Positions 7,795 through 16,355 of a stretch of DNA of 64,000 nucleotides are shown here, piece after piece. The translations under genes and the position numbers were made by a program. The notes below the pieces were generated by a model. The model had not been told where the DNA came from. It saw only the letters and a list, made by a program, of their open reading frames with translations, and made no database searches. Source of the stretch: Paenibacillus marchantiophytorum. Its GTDB lineage: Bacteria > Bacillota > Bacilli > Paenibacillales > NBRC-103111. Location of the stretch: contig NZ_BMHE01000028.1 in NCBI RefSeq assembly GCF_014640555.1, forward strand, positions 1 through 64,000, given 5' to 3'. Position 1 is the first letter of the stretch, and each line of letters opens with the position of its first letter.

Positions 7795-8736
7795 ATGGCC
7801 AAAAAAGTGAAGGTTTCCGAAATGGTGGCACAACTCCATATGGAGGTTCTTGCAGGTGAATCTGGACTGAAACGCCCGATAACAACCGGAGACTTGTACC
7901 GCCCTGGTCTTGAGATGGCAGGTTATTTCAATTACCATCCAAGAGAACGTATCCAGATGCTAGGGAAGACGGAAATTACCTTCATGGAAATGTTAACAAC
8001 GGGTGTTCGGCGCAATCGCGTGGAACAGCTGTGCTCAGCGGAAGAAACACCGTGCATTATTGTGACACGAGGACTGGACGTGCCTGTTGAACTGCTCGAA
8101 GAAGCAACAAAGCGGGATCTTCCCGTGCTTCGCAGTCAGATGTCGACAACGATCTTCGCAAGTCGACTCACAGGGTTCCTTGAGAATAAACTAGCTCCTA
8201 GTACGACCATTCATGGCGTACTTGTCGATGTATACGGCATTGGGATGTTGATTACGGGAAGCAGCGGTATCGGCAAGAGCGAGACGGCACTTGAGCTTGT
8301 TAAAAGGGGCCATCGCCTTATCGCCGATGACGCGGTAGAAATTCGTCAGAATGGCGATAAAGTGCTGACGGGCAACGCGCCTGAGCTCATTCGGCATTTG
8401 CTTGAGATCCGCGGAGTCGGTATCATCAATGTGATGACGTTGTTCGGAGCAGGGGCTATTCGGAATGTGAAGAAAATTTCGGTCGTGGTGAAGCTGGAGA
8501 ATTGGCAGCAAGACAAACAATATGACCGATTAGGCCTTGATGAAGAGTTGACTCGAATCATTGATACCGATTTGCCTCTCGTGACGATCCCGGTTCGACC
8601 AGGCCGAAACTTGGCCGTTATCGTGGAAGTGGCCGCGATGAACTATCGGTTGAAGCATATGGGCTATAACGCGGCGCTGCAGTTTACGAATAAACTGACC
8701 GAATCACTGAATGAAAACTTCGAAGATTTCGATTGA
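7795..8736 (+). CDS. hprK: HPr kinase/phosphorylase
   Basis: A 313-residue bifunctional enzyme that phosphorylates HPr and Crh at Ser46 using ATP or pyrophosphate and reverses the reaction, setting CcpA-dependent catabolite repression. The P-loop GSSGIGKSETALELVKRGH lies near residue 154, followed by the conserved LIADDAVEI, and the C-terminal signature EIRGVGIINV is present at ~202. Length is normal. The start ATG has GGAGGA upstream. It is the first gene of hprK-lgt-ppaX-acyltransferase, the B. subtilis order (minus yvoD). A matching substrate gene (Crh/HPr-like) lies at 26.2 kb. Confidence 0.96.
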   Translation: MAKKVKVSEMVAQLHMEVLAGESGLKRPITTGDLYRPGLEMAGYFNYHPRERIQMLGKTEITFMEMLTTGVRRNRVEQLCSAEETPCIIVTRGLDVPVELLEEATKRDLPVLRSQMSTTIFASRLTGFLENKLAPSTTIHGVLVDVYGIGMLITGSSGIGKSETALELVKRGHRLIADDAVEIRQNGDKVLTGNAPELIRHLLEIRGVGIINVMTLFGAGAIRNVKKISVVVKLENWQQDKQYDRLGLDEELTRIIDTDLPLVTIPVRPGRNLAVIVEVAAMNYRLKHMGYNAALQFTNKLTESLNENFEDFD

Positions 8737-8771
8737 TAGTCGGTAAATCAACTATATGAAGGAGTGAAACT

Positions 8772-9749
8772 ATGCTCGAGAGTGTTGCGTTTTCCCTTGG
8801 ACCGATACATGTCCGATGGTATGGAATTATTTTAGGTACAGCAGCGCTGATTGGCTTGATGTTAGCAATCCGGGAAGGCAAACGATTCCGTATCGTGCCT
8901 GATTTCTTTATGGATTTATTGTTGATCGGCGTGCCTTCCGCCATTATTGGAGCGCGAATTTATTATGTAGCCTTTCAATGGGACGATTATAAGAATAATC
9001 TAGCTGAGATATTTATGATATGGCATGGTGGGATAGCGATATACGGAGCCTTAATCGGCGCGATTATCGGGACTTTTTTCTACATGCGTGCGAAAGGGTA
9101 TCCGTTCTTGCGAATCGCTGATATCTGCGCGCCAGGATTGATTGTTGGCCAAGCCATTGGACGTTGGGGCAATTTCATGAACCAAGAGGCGCATGGCGGG
9201 CCGGTCACGGAATCATTTCTGCGAGATACACTGCACCTCCCGAATTTTATCGTAAATCAAATGAACATTGAGGGTACTTTCTATCACCCAGCATTTCTAT
9301 ATGAGTCTGTATGGAATATTCTTGGGCTGCTCTTGCTGCTTTGGCTGCGTCGGAGACCGTTTCTCCGTGCTGGCGAGCTCTTCTTCGGTTATTTCATCTG
9401 GTATTCGATCGGCCGTTTCTTCATCGAGGGTGTCCGGACCGATAGCTTGGACATAACGGGCCCAACATGGTTGGCGTCGCTGATGGATACATTGTGGTCA
9501 CCGATGACGCTTGTTTTCCAGCCAGGGGTTCTGACGTATGGTGGAAATGTGAGATTCTCACAGCTGTTAGCACTTCTGATTGTAGTTGTTTTGACGGTAG
9601 TCATTATCGTGAGAAGGAAAAAAGGCTACGCTAATGTGCGTTACTCGGATCCGATTGTATCAACGAAAGCTGGGGAGAACAATCAAGCGATCAAAGATCA
9701 AGATGTAGAGGATAAAGGAGCAAATTATGATTCAAACCGTACTGTTTGA
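8772..9749 (+). CDS. lgt: Prolipoprotein diacylglyceryl transferase
   Basis: A 325-residue membrane enzyme that transfers diacylglycerol from phosphatidylglycerol to the lipobox cysteine of prolipoproteins, the first step of lipoprotein maturation. About seven hydrophobic segments are visible. The Lgt signature GRWGNFMNQEAHGG is at ~135-150, and HGGIAIYGALIG and YESVWNILG are also conserved. The C-terminal ~45 residues are hydrophilic and variable. AAGGAG precedes the ATG. Its end overlaps the start of ppaX by 23 bases in another frame, so the two are probably translationally coupled. Confidence 0.96.
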   Translation: MLESVAFSLGPIHVRWYGIILGTAALIGLMLAIREGKRFRIVPDFFMDLLLIGVPSAIIGARIYYVAFQWDDYKNNLAEIFMIWHGGIAIYGALIGAIIGTFFYMRAKGYPFLRIADICAPGLIVGQAIGRWGNFMNQEAHGGPVTESFLRDTLHLPNFIVNQMNIEGTFYHPAFLYESVWNILGLLLLLWLRRRPFLRAGELFFGYFIWYSIGRFFIEGVRTDSLDITGPTWLASLMDTLWSPMTLVFQPGVLTYGGNVRFSQLLALLIVVVLTVVIIVRRKKGYANVRYSDPIVSTKAGENNQAIKDQDVEDKGANYDSNRTV

Positions 9750-10395
9750 CCTGGATGGCACGATTGTAGATACGAATGAGTTGATTGTGCAATCCTTCTT
9801 GCATAGCTTGGAAGGTGAAACGCCGGAACCGCTGAGCAGGGAATTGATTATTCCGAATATGGGTCGGCCGCTCGTGGAACAAATGGAGTTTTTTACTGGA
9901 CAAACAGAGAAGACGCAAGTGGATGCTCTCATTAAGAAATACAGAACTTTCAACTTATCGAAGCACGATGAGCTGGTTAAAGAGTTTCCCAATGTACATA
10001 CCGTGATGGAGAAGCTTCATGCGAATGGCATCAAAATTGGTATTGTAACTAGCAAAATTCGTCAAACAACCTTGATGGGGCTAAAGTTATGCGGATTGGA
10101 TACTTTCATCTCTACGATTGTAACCGTGGAAGATGTAAAAGAGGCAAAGCCGCATCCAGAAGGTATTTTGGCAGCGCTGAAAGAATTAGGAAGCTCCCCT
10201 GGTCAAGCGATCATGGTGGGAGACAGTCATTATGACATCGAAGCCGCCCAGAATGCCGGAGTCACCGCTGTCGGTGTCACCTGGTCATGGAAAGGCCGCT
10301 CGTATCTGGAAGGCTACAACCCTGATTACCTCATTGATGATATGTATGATCTGCTTCCAATCGTGGGACTTACGTCGGATGTGAATGCTGGTTGA
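9727..10395 (+). CDS. ppaX: Pyrophosphatase PpaX (HAD superfamily)
   Basis: A 222-residue HAD hydrolase. In B. subtilis PpaX hydrolyses the pyrophosphate released when HprK dephosphorylates P-Ser-HPr. Motif I is FDLDGTIVDT at the N terminus, motif II is VTSK near residue 103, motif III K is in AKPHPEG, and motif IV is VGDSHYDIEAAQNAG. Cotranscription with hprK supports the PpaX assignment over other phosphoglycolate-phosphatase-like HADs. AAAGGAG precedes the ATG inside the end of lgt, and the stop overlaps the next start (TTGA). Confidence 0.92.
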   Translation: MIQTVLFDLDGTIVDTNELIVQSFLHSLEGETPEPLSRELIIPNMGRPLVEQMEFFTGQTEKTQVDALIKKYRTFNLSKHDELVKEFPNVHTVMEKLHANGIKIGIVTSKIRQTTLMGLKLCGLDTFISTIVTVEDVKEAKPHPEGILAALKELGSSPGQAIMVGDSHYDIEAAQNAGVTAVGVTWSWKGRSYLEGYNPDYLIDDMYDLLPIVGLTSDVNAG

Positions 10396-10886
10396 GACAA
10401 ACGGACAAGTATCCGGTAGACGGCCCCAACGCCTTATGGCAGATCTATCACACCGTCAGTAAGTGGAAGGCGATCCGGAATTTTGTTTTTATCCAAATTA
10501 CACGGTACTCGCCCTCCCTGCGGATGAAGAATTGGATCTATCGTCATATTTTGGGTATGACGGTTGGGGAACATACGGCTTTTGCGTTAATGGTGATGGT
10601 GGATGTCTTTTTCCCGGAAAAGATTCATATTGGCACCAACACGATTATCGGGTATAACACAACGATTCTGGCTCATGAATATTTAACCCATGAGTACAGA
10701 CTCGGTGATGTGCATATTGGATCACACGTGATGGTAGGTGCCAATACAACAATTCTACCCGGTGTAACGATTGGAGACTACGCGATCATAGGAGCGGGTT
10801 CTGTCGTCCATAAAGATGTGGCACCCTATAGTTTTGTGGCAGGGAACCCCCTGCAGACGATAAGAGAAGGACATAAGGACCAATAA
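10392..10886 (+). CDS. Left-handed beta-helix acyltransferase (YvoF-like)
   Basis: A 164-residue hexapeptide-repeat acyltransferase resembling B. subtilis YvoF. Imperfect [LIV]-G-x4 repeats run from ~75 to 150 (IHIGTNTIIGYNTTI, VMVGANTTILPGVTIG, IIGAGSVV), ending in the conserved VAGNPLQTIR. The start is TTG at 10392, overlapping the ppaX stop by four bases; there is no ATG nearby in frame. Members transfer acetyl or other acyl groups to sugars or cell-wall precursors; the acceptor here is unknown. Gene order matches B. subtilis, where this gene is followed by hisZ. Confidence 0.85.
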   Translation: MRQTDKYPVDGPNALWQIYHTVSKWKAIRNFVFIQITRYSPSLRMKNWIYRHILGMTVGEHTAFALMVMVDVFFPEKIHIGTNTIIGYNTTILAHEYLTHEYRLGDVHIGSHVMVGANTTILPGVTIGDYAIIGAGSVVHKDVAPYSFVAGNPLQTIREGHKDQ

Positions 10887-10921
10887 GAGTTGTGCGCTAC
10901 TCGCCGGTGCAGCTCTTTTTC
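10885..10921 (+). terminator. Terminator of the hprK operon
   Basis: AAGAGTTGTGC pairs with GTGCAGCTCTT (with G-T pairs), followed by TTTTTCTTT. It begins at the acyltransferase stop codon. Confidence 0.75.
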
Positions 10922-10972
10922 TTTGCGCAGGTAGAGCGGTAAACAAACAAGCTAGGATACGCAAAGTGACAA

Positions 10973-11001
10973 TTGACGGTCCCAGGGTTACGTGATAAAA
11001 T
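10973..11001 (+). promoter_or_regulatory. Sigma-A promoter of the his operon
   Basis: TTGACG at 10973-10978 and TAAAAT at 10996-11001 are 17 bases apart, with TG one base before the -10 (extended -10). It lies ~100 bases upstream of hisZ and just after a terminator. I see no T-box or other riboswitch in the short leader. Confidence 0.8.
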
Positions 11002-11102
11002 AGCCGTACATTCTTTATTTTGGTAGTATGGTAGCACGTTACCGCATTAAAGTGAAATGAATCAGGAAATGAGAATGTATTCCTAGATGTTGAGGTGAGA
11101 CG

Positions 11103-12311
11103 GTGTCGAAGCCAAAAGTATTTGAAAAACCGTTAGGGGTCAAGGATTACTTGCCCGATGCAGTGACGAAGCTGCGCAATATTGAATACCGTGTACTGGC
11201 TTGTATGGAACGCTGGGGGTATAACCAGATTATCACGCCTACACTTGAATATTATGATACCGTTGGAGTGGCAAGCTCCACAGAAGATAAAAAGCTGTTC
11301 AAACTGCTGGATCGCAAAGGGAAGACGCTTGTTCTGCGTTCGGAGCTGACGGCACCGATTGCGCGTGTAGCTTCATCTCTGCTCAAGGAACATGCGTTCC
11401 CATTGCGGTTGTCATACCATTCGAATGTCTTTCGCGCGATTGAAGAGGAAGCAGGACGTGATTCAGAGTTCTTCCAAACAGGTGTTGAGCTTATCGGCGA
11501 TGCTTCATCCGAAGCGGATGCTGAAGTTGTGGCGCTCGCGATTGCTTCTTTGCAGGCTGCAGGCGTGAACACGTTCAAAATCGCATTGGGACACGTAGGT
11601 TTCCTTAATGGTTTGTTCCAAGAAACGCTTGAAGGTCGCAGCGATGCACAGCTTATGCTCAAAGAGCATTTGTTAAGTCGGGATTACGTTGGATATCGGG
11701 AAGCGATTAAGTCCTTGGCGCTTACGCCAGAGGTAGATCGTGAACTCAACGGCGTTCTGCGACTAAGGGGCGGCGATGAAATCTGTGAGCAAGCTCGTAT
11801 GGTTTCGCAGCATCCGATCGCGCAAGATGCCATTCGACATCTATGCGAAGTATGGGATGTGCTCAAAGCTTACGGGGTAAGCGAACATGTCGTCATTGAT
11901 TTAACGATGATTGGAGATTTCTCCTACTATACAGGTATGACGTTTGAGGGGTATGCAGCTGATCTTGGTTTCCCGGTGTGCAGCGGCGGCAGATACGATA
12001 ATCTATTGGCTCAATTCGGACGTCCGGCTCCGGCAACAGGCTTCGCACTCAAGACGAATCGTATTCTTGAAGTGACAGGCAAAGAGACCGTGGAAGCGCC
12101 AAGTCGTGTACTGATTGCCTATGATATCGATCATCGGGAAGAAGCGCTGCAATTGGCGAAGGCGATGCGGGATAGCGAGCAAGAGGTTACCGTGATTACG
12201 CAGCTGGTGAGCGATCAGGAAGTTTGGTCCAAGGATCTTTCGGAGAAGGAAGACGGCGACTACGAGCTTCGCGGAACGGTGTATCAGGATGTTATCAAGT
12301 TGATCGATTAA
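11103..12311 (+). CDS. hisZ: ATP phosphoribosyltransferase regulatory subunit HisZ
   Basis: A 402-residue HisRS-like paralogue that pairs with short-form HisG to make an active, regulated ATP phosphoribosyltransferase. Histidyl-tRNA-synthetase-like features are visible: the motif 2-like FRAIEEEAGRDSEFFQ, and the C-terminal FSYYTGMTFEGYA and CSGGRYDNLLAQFG. The tRNA-binding domain is reduced, and it lies directly upstream of hisG, which argues against a true HisS. The start is GTG at 11103, preceded by TGAGGTGA. Positions and order match the B. subtilis his operon. Confidence 0.94.
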   Translation: MSKPKVFEKPLGVKDYLPDAVTKLRNIEYRVLACMERWGYNQIITPTLEYYDTVGVASSTEDKKLFKLLDRKGKTLVLRSELTAPIARVASSLLKEHAFPLRLSYHSNVFRAIEEEAGRDSEFFQTGVELIGDASSEADAEVVALAIASLQAAGVNTFKIALGHVGFLNGLFQETLEGRSDAQLMLKEHLLSRDYVGYREAIKSLALTPEVDRELNGVLRLRGGDEICEQARMVSQHPIAQDAIRHLCEVWDVLKAYGVSEHVVIDLTMIGDFSYYTGMTFEGYAADLGFPVCSGGRYDNLLAQFGRPAPATGFALKTNRILEVTGKETVEAPSRVLIAYDIDHREEALQLAKAMRDSEQEVTVITQLVSDQEVWSKDLSEKEDGDYELRGTVYQDVIKLID

Positions 12312-12348
12312 GCAGTTGAACTAACGGTTGTCGAAGGAGGTTGGAACG

Positions 12349-12984
12349 GTGGATGATATTCTTAAAGTAGCGATGCCGAAAGGCCGTATTTATAAACAAG
12401 CAGCAAAGCTTTTTCATCAGGCAGGTTTGGCAATACCTGAGGATTTGGAAGAAGGGCGCCGATTAATTATTCCGGTGCCTGAGGCTAGAATGGAATTCAT
12501 TCTTGCCAAACCCGTAGATGTTCCAACATATGTGGAGTATGGCGTTGCAGATATCGGGGTCGTGGGTAAAGACGTGCTTATGGAAGAAAATCGCAACGTG
12601 TATGAGCTTCTGGATTTGGGGATCGCCCGCTGCCGGATGTCAGTTATCGGTTTGCCGGATTGGAAGCAAGTGATCAATCCGCGAGTTGCGACGAAATATC
12701 CGAATGTTGCTTCCCAATATTTCCGCGAGCAGGGCCAGCAGGTTGAAGTGATTAAATTGAACGGTTCCATCGAGCTTGCGCCTCTTATCGGACTTGCTGA
12801 TCGTATCGTGGATATGGTTGAAACGGGTCAAACGCTCAAGGAGAATGGACTTGTTGAGCAAGAGGAGATTTTCCAAATTACGAGTCGCTTGATTGCGAAT
12901 CGTGTAAGTTACCGCATGAAGAATGACTCCATTCAGCGGTTGTGTGATATGCTTCAGGCTGTGCTGCCTGTGACTAAGGTATAG
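12349..12984 (+). CDS. hisG: ATP phosphoribosyltransferase catalytic subunit (short form)
   Basis: A 211-residue short-form HisG that condenses ATP with PRPP, the first and committed step of histidine synthesis. It lacks the C-terminal ACT-like regulatory domain and therefore needs HisZ. LKVAMPKGRIYKQA is the N-terminal signature; DIGVVGKDVLMEE and the PRPP-loop-like DRIVDMVETGQTLKENGL are also conserved. I chose the GTG at 12349 because GGAGG lies eight bases upstream and it gives the usual short N terminus; a TTG further up is in frame but overlaps the RBS region. Confidence 0.94.
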   Translation: MDDILKVAMPKGRIYKQAAKLFHQAGLAIPEDLEEGRRLIIPVPEARMEFILAKPVDVPTYVEYGVADIGVVGKDVLMEENRNVYELLDLGIARCRMSVIGLPDWKQVINPRVATKYPNVASQYFREQGQQVEVIKLNGSIELAPLIGLADRIVDMVETGQTLKENGLVEQEEIFQITSRLIANRVSYRMKNDSIQRLCDMLQAVLPVTKV

Positions 12985-13042
12985 ATGAACGGAAGATCAA
13001 GTGCAAGTGCAAGTGGAGCAAGATCAAGAGAGGATGATGGAG

Positions 13043-14329
13043 ATGCGGATACTTCCCGCCTCGGAATTTCAGTTGAACCGCGAGGTCGAATATGGTTCAC
13101 CGGAGCAAAATGAGACCGTCCGCCGCATCATCGATGAGGTGCGGCAGGACGGAGATGCTGCGCTGATACGCATGGCGCAGCAGTTCGACAACGTCGAGAT
13201 CGCTGAGCTTCGCGTCAGCGACGAGGAAATCCAGGCGGCGTACGCGCAGGTGGACGCCGAGTTCCTGGCGGCGCTGCGTCAAGCCGCCGCGAATATTCGT
13301 GCGTTTCATGAGAAACAGAAACGCACGTCGTGGATGGACCTGCAGGCGAACGGCAGCCTGCTGGGCCAAATCATCCGACCGCTGAAGCGGGTCGGATTGT
13401 ACGTGCCCGGAGGGAAGGCGGCTTACCCTTCCTCCGTGCTCATGAACGCCATCCCCGCGATCGTTGCGGGGGTGCCGGAGATCGCGATGGTGACGCCTCC
13501 GGCCACCGCGGGCGAAGCGGGCATCAACCCGCATATCCTCGTGGCAGCAGCCGAAGCGGGTGTGAAAGAGATCTACCGCGCAGGCGGGGCGCAAGCGGTA
13601 GCCGCGCTGGCCTACGGCACGCAGTCCATTCCGCCGGTCGACAAGATCGTCGGACCGGGCAACATCTACGTCGCGCTGGCGAAGCGCTTCGTGTTCGGTG
13701 TCGTCGATATCGACATGATCGCCGGGCCTACAGACATCGTCGTGCTGGCAGATGAGCACGCCGATCCCGAATACATCGCGGCTGATTTGCTGGCGCAAGC
13801 CGAGCATGACGAGATGTCACCGGCGATTCTGGTGACCCCGTCGCAAGAACTGGCCGAATCGGTTCGGCTGGAGCTATGGCGGCAGCTGGATGTGCTGCCG
13901 AAGAAAGCCATCGCAGCGGTGTCTACAGCGACCAAAGGAGCGATCCTCTTGGTAGATAGCCTCGACGAGGGTGTGGACGTCGTCAATCGCTTGGCTCCGG
14001 AGCATTGCGAGCTGCTGGTGCAGGAGCCTTTCAACCTGCTGCCGCGCATCGAGAATGCAGGCGCTATTTTCCTCGGCGCCTACAGTACGGAACCCGTCGG
14101 CGATTATTTCGCCGGACCTAACCACGTGCTGCCGACGAACGGCACGGCACGTTTCTCATCTCCACTGAATGTGGATGATTTCCTCAAAAAATCAAGTGTT
14201 ATTCACTATAGCAAGGAAGCGCTGCTCGCCAATGGCGATATGATCATGACACTTGCCCGCAACGAAGGGCTGGAAGGTCACGCGAGAGCGGTGGAAGTTA
14301 GACTCAAGAAGGAAGGGAAGTTGAAATAG
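13043..14329 (+). CDS. hisD: Histidinol dehydrogenase
   Basis: A ~428-residue zinc-dependent enzyme that oxidises L-histidinol to L-histidine in two NAD+-dependent steps, the last reactions of the pathway. The signature IDMIAGPTDIVVLADEHADP and the zinc-site region LAQAEHDEMSP and GPNHVLPTNGTARFSSPL are present. The ATG at 13043 has AAGAGAGG nine bases upstream; two more ATGs (13034, 13037) lie too close to it. Base composition is odd: from ~13.06 to 14.13 kb the gene is much richer in G+C, especially at third codon positions, than hisG or hisB beside it, and long antisense frames arise as a by-product. This suggests replacement by recombination from a GC-rich relative. Confidence 0.95.
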   Translation: MRILPASEFQLNREVEYGSPEQNETVRRIIDEVRQDGDAALIRMAQQFDNVEIAELRVSDEEIQAAYAQVDAEFLAALRQAAANIRAFHEKQKRTSWMDLQANGSLLGQIIRPLKRVGLYVPGGKAAYPSSVLMNAIPAIVAGVPEIAMVTPPATAGEAGINPHILVAAAEAGVKEIYRAGGAQAVAALAYGTQSIPPVDKIVGPGNIYVALAKRFVFGVVDIDMIAGPTDIVVLADEHADPEYIAADLLAQAEHDEMSPAILVTPSQELAESVRLELWRQLDVLPKKAIAAVSTATKGAILLVDSLDEGVDVVNRLAPEHCELLVQEPFNLLPRIENAGAIFLGAYSTEPVGDYFAGPNHVLPTNGTARFSSPLNVDDFLKKSSVIHYSKEALLANGDMIMTLARNEGLEGHARAVEVRLKKEGKLK

Positions 14330-14938
14330 ATGGCTGAACAGGATCAAGCTTTGACTCGCTCCGCGAGTGTAGTCCGCAGAACGAATGAAACCGACATTGC
14401 CCTGAAGTTCGAGGTAGACGGAACAGGAATTTCAGAGCTTCAAACGGATGTGCCTTTCTTGAATCATATGCTCGATTTGTTCACGAAGCATGGGCAATTT
14501 AATCTGAATGTCAACGCCAAAGGCGATATCGAGATTGATGATCATCACACGGTAGAAGATATCGGGATTTGTTTAGGCCAGACGCTTCGCGAAGCTTTGG
14601 GCGATAAACGAGGAATTAAACGCTATGCCAGCGTGTTCGTTCCGATGGACGAGGCGCTTGCGCAAGTCGTCATTGATATTAGCAACCGTCCGCATTTTGA
14701 ATATCGTGCGCAGTATCCTTCACAGAATGTCGGCAGCTTCGATACGCAGCTCGTTCAAGAGTTCTTGTGGAAGCTGGCGCTGGAAGCCCGCATTACGCTT
14801 CATGTTATCGTGCATTATGGGCAGAACACGCATCACATGGTGGAAGCCGTATTTAAAGCGTTAGGCCGTGCTTTGGATGAAGCGACATCGATTGATCCTC
14901 GCGTGCAGGGGGTTCCTTCGACGAAGGGAGTGCTGTAA
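14330..14938 (+). CDS. hisB: Imidazoleglycerol-phosphate dehydratase
   Basis: A 202-residue manganese-dependent monofunctional dehydratase converting imidazole glycerol phosphate to imidazole acetol phosphate. The metal-binding duplicated motifs DDHHTVEDIGICLG and the C-terminal HYGQNTHHMVEAVFKALGRAL are clear, and LNHMLDLFTKHG is conserved. It starts right after the hisD stop with AAGGAAGGGA upstream. No phosphatase domain is fused; the downstream PHP protein can supply that step. Confidence 0.97.
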   Translation: MAEQDQALTRSASVVRRTNETDIALKFEVDGTGISELQTDVPFLNHMLDLFTKHGQFNLNVNAKGDIEIDDHHTVEDIGICLGQTLREALGDKRGIKRYASVFVPMDEALAQVVIDISNRPHFEYRAQYPSQNVGSFDTQLVQEFLWKLALEARITLHVIVHYGQNTHHMVEAVFKALGRALDEATSIDPRVQGVPSTKGVL

Positions 14939-14940
14939 GC

Positions 14941-15546
14941 ATGATCGCTATTATTGATTATGGAATGGGCAATTTACATAGCGTTAGCAAAGCGGTTGAG
15001 CGTCTTGGCTACGAAGCCGTTGTGACTGGGGATGCAGAGCAGATTCTCGCCGCTGAAGGAGCTATCCTGCCCGGCGTAGGGGCTTTCGGCGATGCGATGG
15101 AGCAATTGCGTGAGTCCGGACTGGATGGCGTTGTTCGGAGCTATGCGGAGTCGGGCAAGCCGCTGATCGGCATTTGTCTTGGGATGCAGCTGTTGTTTGC
15201 CAGCAGTGAGGAGCATGGGAACCATGAAGGGCTTGGCCTCTTGCCAGGTTCGGTCGTTCGTTTCCGCGGAGATTACAAGGTCCCGCATATGGGGTGGAAT
15301 CGACTCAGCTACAAGCAGAGCGCAAGCCCCATTTTCCAAGGCATCGAAGAAGGGCATGTGTATTTCGTTCACTCCTACCATGCGAAGCCGGAGCGCGAAA
15401 GCGATCTGTTGGCGGTAACGGATTACCACCAGCCGGTGACGGCGATTGTAGGCCGGGATAACGTATACGGCATGCAGTTTCACCCCGAAAAAAGCGGGGA
15501 TATCGGGATGCAGCTGTTGAACAACTTTCTGGCTATGTGCAAGTAG
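14941..15546 (+). CDS. hisH: Imidazole glycerol phosphate synthase, glutamine amidotransferase subunit
   Basis: A 201-residue class I glutaminase. It supplies ammonia to HisF for ring closure of PRFAR to IGP and AICAR. The N-terminal IDYGMGNLHSV, oxyanion region LPGVGAFGDAM, nucleophile GICLGMQLLF (Cys) and catalytic His-Glu in GMQFHPEKSG are all present. It begins three bases after hisB, and its next neighbour is hisF, 50 bases on. In B. subtilis hisA lies between the two. Confidence 0.97.
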   Translation: MIAIIDYGMGNLHSVSKAVERLGYEAVVTGDAEQILAAEGAILPGVGAFGDAMEQLRESGLDGVVRSYAESGKPLIGICLGMQLLFASSEEHGNHEGLGLLPGSVVRFRGDYKVPHMGWNRLSYKQSASPIFQGIEEGHVYFVHSYHAKPERESDLLAVTDYHQPVTAIVGRDNVYGMQFHPEKSGDIGMQLLNNFLAMCK

Positions 15547-15596
15547 GCGAAATAGGGCGCTCTAAGGGCTCTTAAGTTAAAAAGGAGGTACCCCTC

Positions 15597-16355
15597 ATGT
15601 TAGCCAAAAGAATTATCCCTTGCCTAGACGTCAAGGATGGTCGTGTGGTCAAAGGCGTGAATTTCGTGAATTTGCGCGATGCGGGCGATCCGGTGGAGCT
15701 GGCAGCGATTTATGATAAAGAAGGCGCAGATGAGCTCGTTTTCCTCGATATTTCGGCATCCGTAGAAGGCCGGGCTACGATGGTTGAGGTCGTTCGTCAA
15801 ACTGCGGGAGAGATTACGATTCCATTCACCGTGGGCGGCGGTATCTCCAGCGTGGACGATATGAAACGATTGCTGCGTGCGGGTGCGGATAAGATCGGGA
15901 TTAACACGGCAGCGGTTCGCAACCCTCAGCTCGTATCTGACGGAGCGCGCAAGTTCGGTTCTCAGTGTATTGTCGTTGCCATTGACGCTAAGTTTAACAG
16001 CGAGTGGGGCGAGTGGGAAGTGTTCACGCACGGCGGTCGCAATGCCACAGGCATCAAGACGCTGGAGTGGGCGAAACGGATGGAGGAGTTGGGCGCAGGC
16101 GAGATTCTCCTTACCAGTATGGACGCAGACGGTACGAAGGACGGTTTTGATCTGAAGCTGACACGCGCAGTGTCTGAGCTGCTGACGATTCCTGTCATTG
16201 CCTCAGGCGGAGCGGGTAAAGCGGAGCACTTCTATGATGTTTTCACGGAGGGCAAAGCTGATGCAGGGCTGGCCGCCACCATTTTTCACTATAAAGAGTT
16301 AACGATTCAAGGGGTCAAAGATGACCTTAAAGCTAAAGGGGTTGAAATCCGATGA
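15597..16355 (+). CDS. hisF: Imidazole glycerol phosphate synthase, cyclase subunit
   Basis: A 252-residue TIM-barrel cyclase partner of HisH. RIIPCLDVKDGRVVKGVNF holds the catalytic Asp near residue 11; DISAS, FTVGGGISSVDD, LLTSMDADGTKDGFD (second catalytic Asp) and PVIASGGAGK mark the phosphate-binding strands. These features identify HisF rather than its paralogue HisA. It has a strong AAGGAGG and overlaps hisIE by four bases (ATGA). Confidence 0.97.
   Translation: MLAKRIIPCLDVKDGRVVKGVNFVNLRDAGDPVELAAIYDKEGADELVFLDISASVEGRATMVEVVRQTAGEITIPFTVGGGISSVDDMKRLLRAGADKIGINTAAVRNPQLVSDGARKFGSQCIVVAIDAKFNSEWGEWEVFTHGGRNATGIKTLEWAKRMEELGAGEILLTSMDADGTKDGFDLKLTRAVSELLTIPVIASGGAGKAEHFYDVFTEGKADAGLAATIFHYKELTIQGVKDDLKAKGVEIR

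Noticed and set aside
11002..11102. T-box or histidine attenuator before hisZ
   Set aside because: The leader is only ~100 bases and lacks a T-box sequence, specifier loop, leader peptide rich in His codons, or terminator.
13097..13807. 236-codon antisense frame in hisD
   Set aside because: By-product of the high GC content at third positions; no start signals and no similarity to any family.
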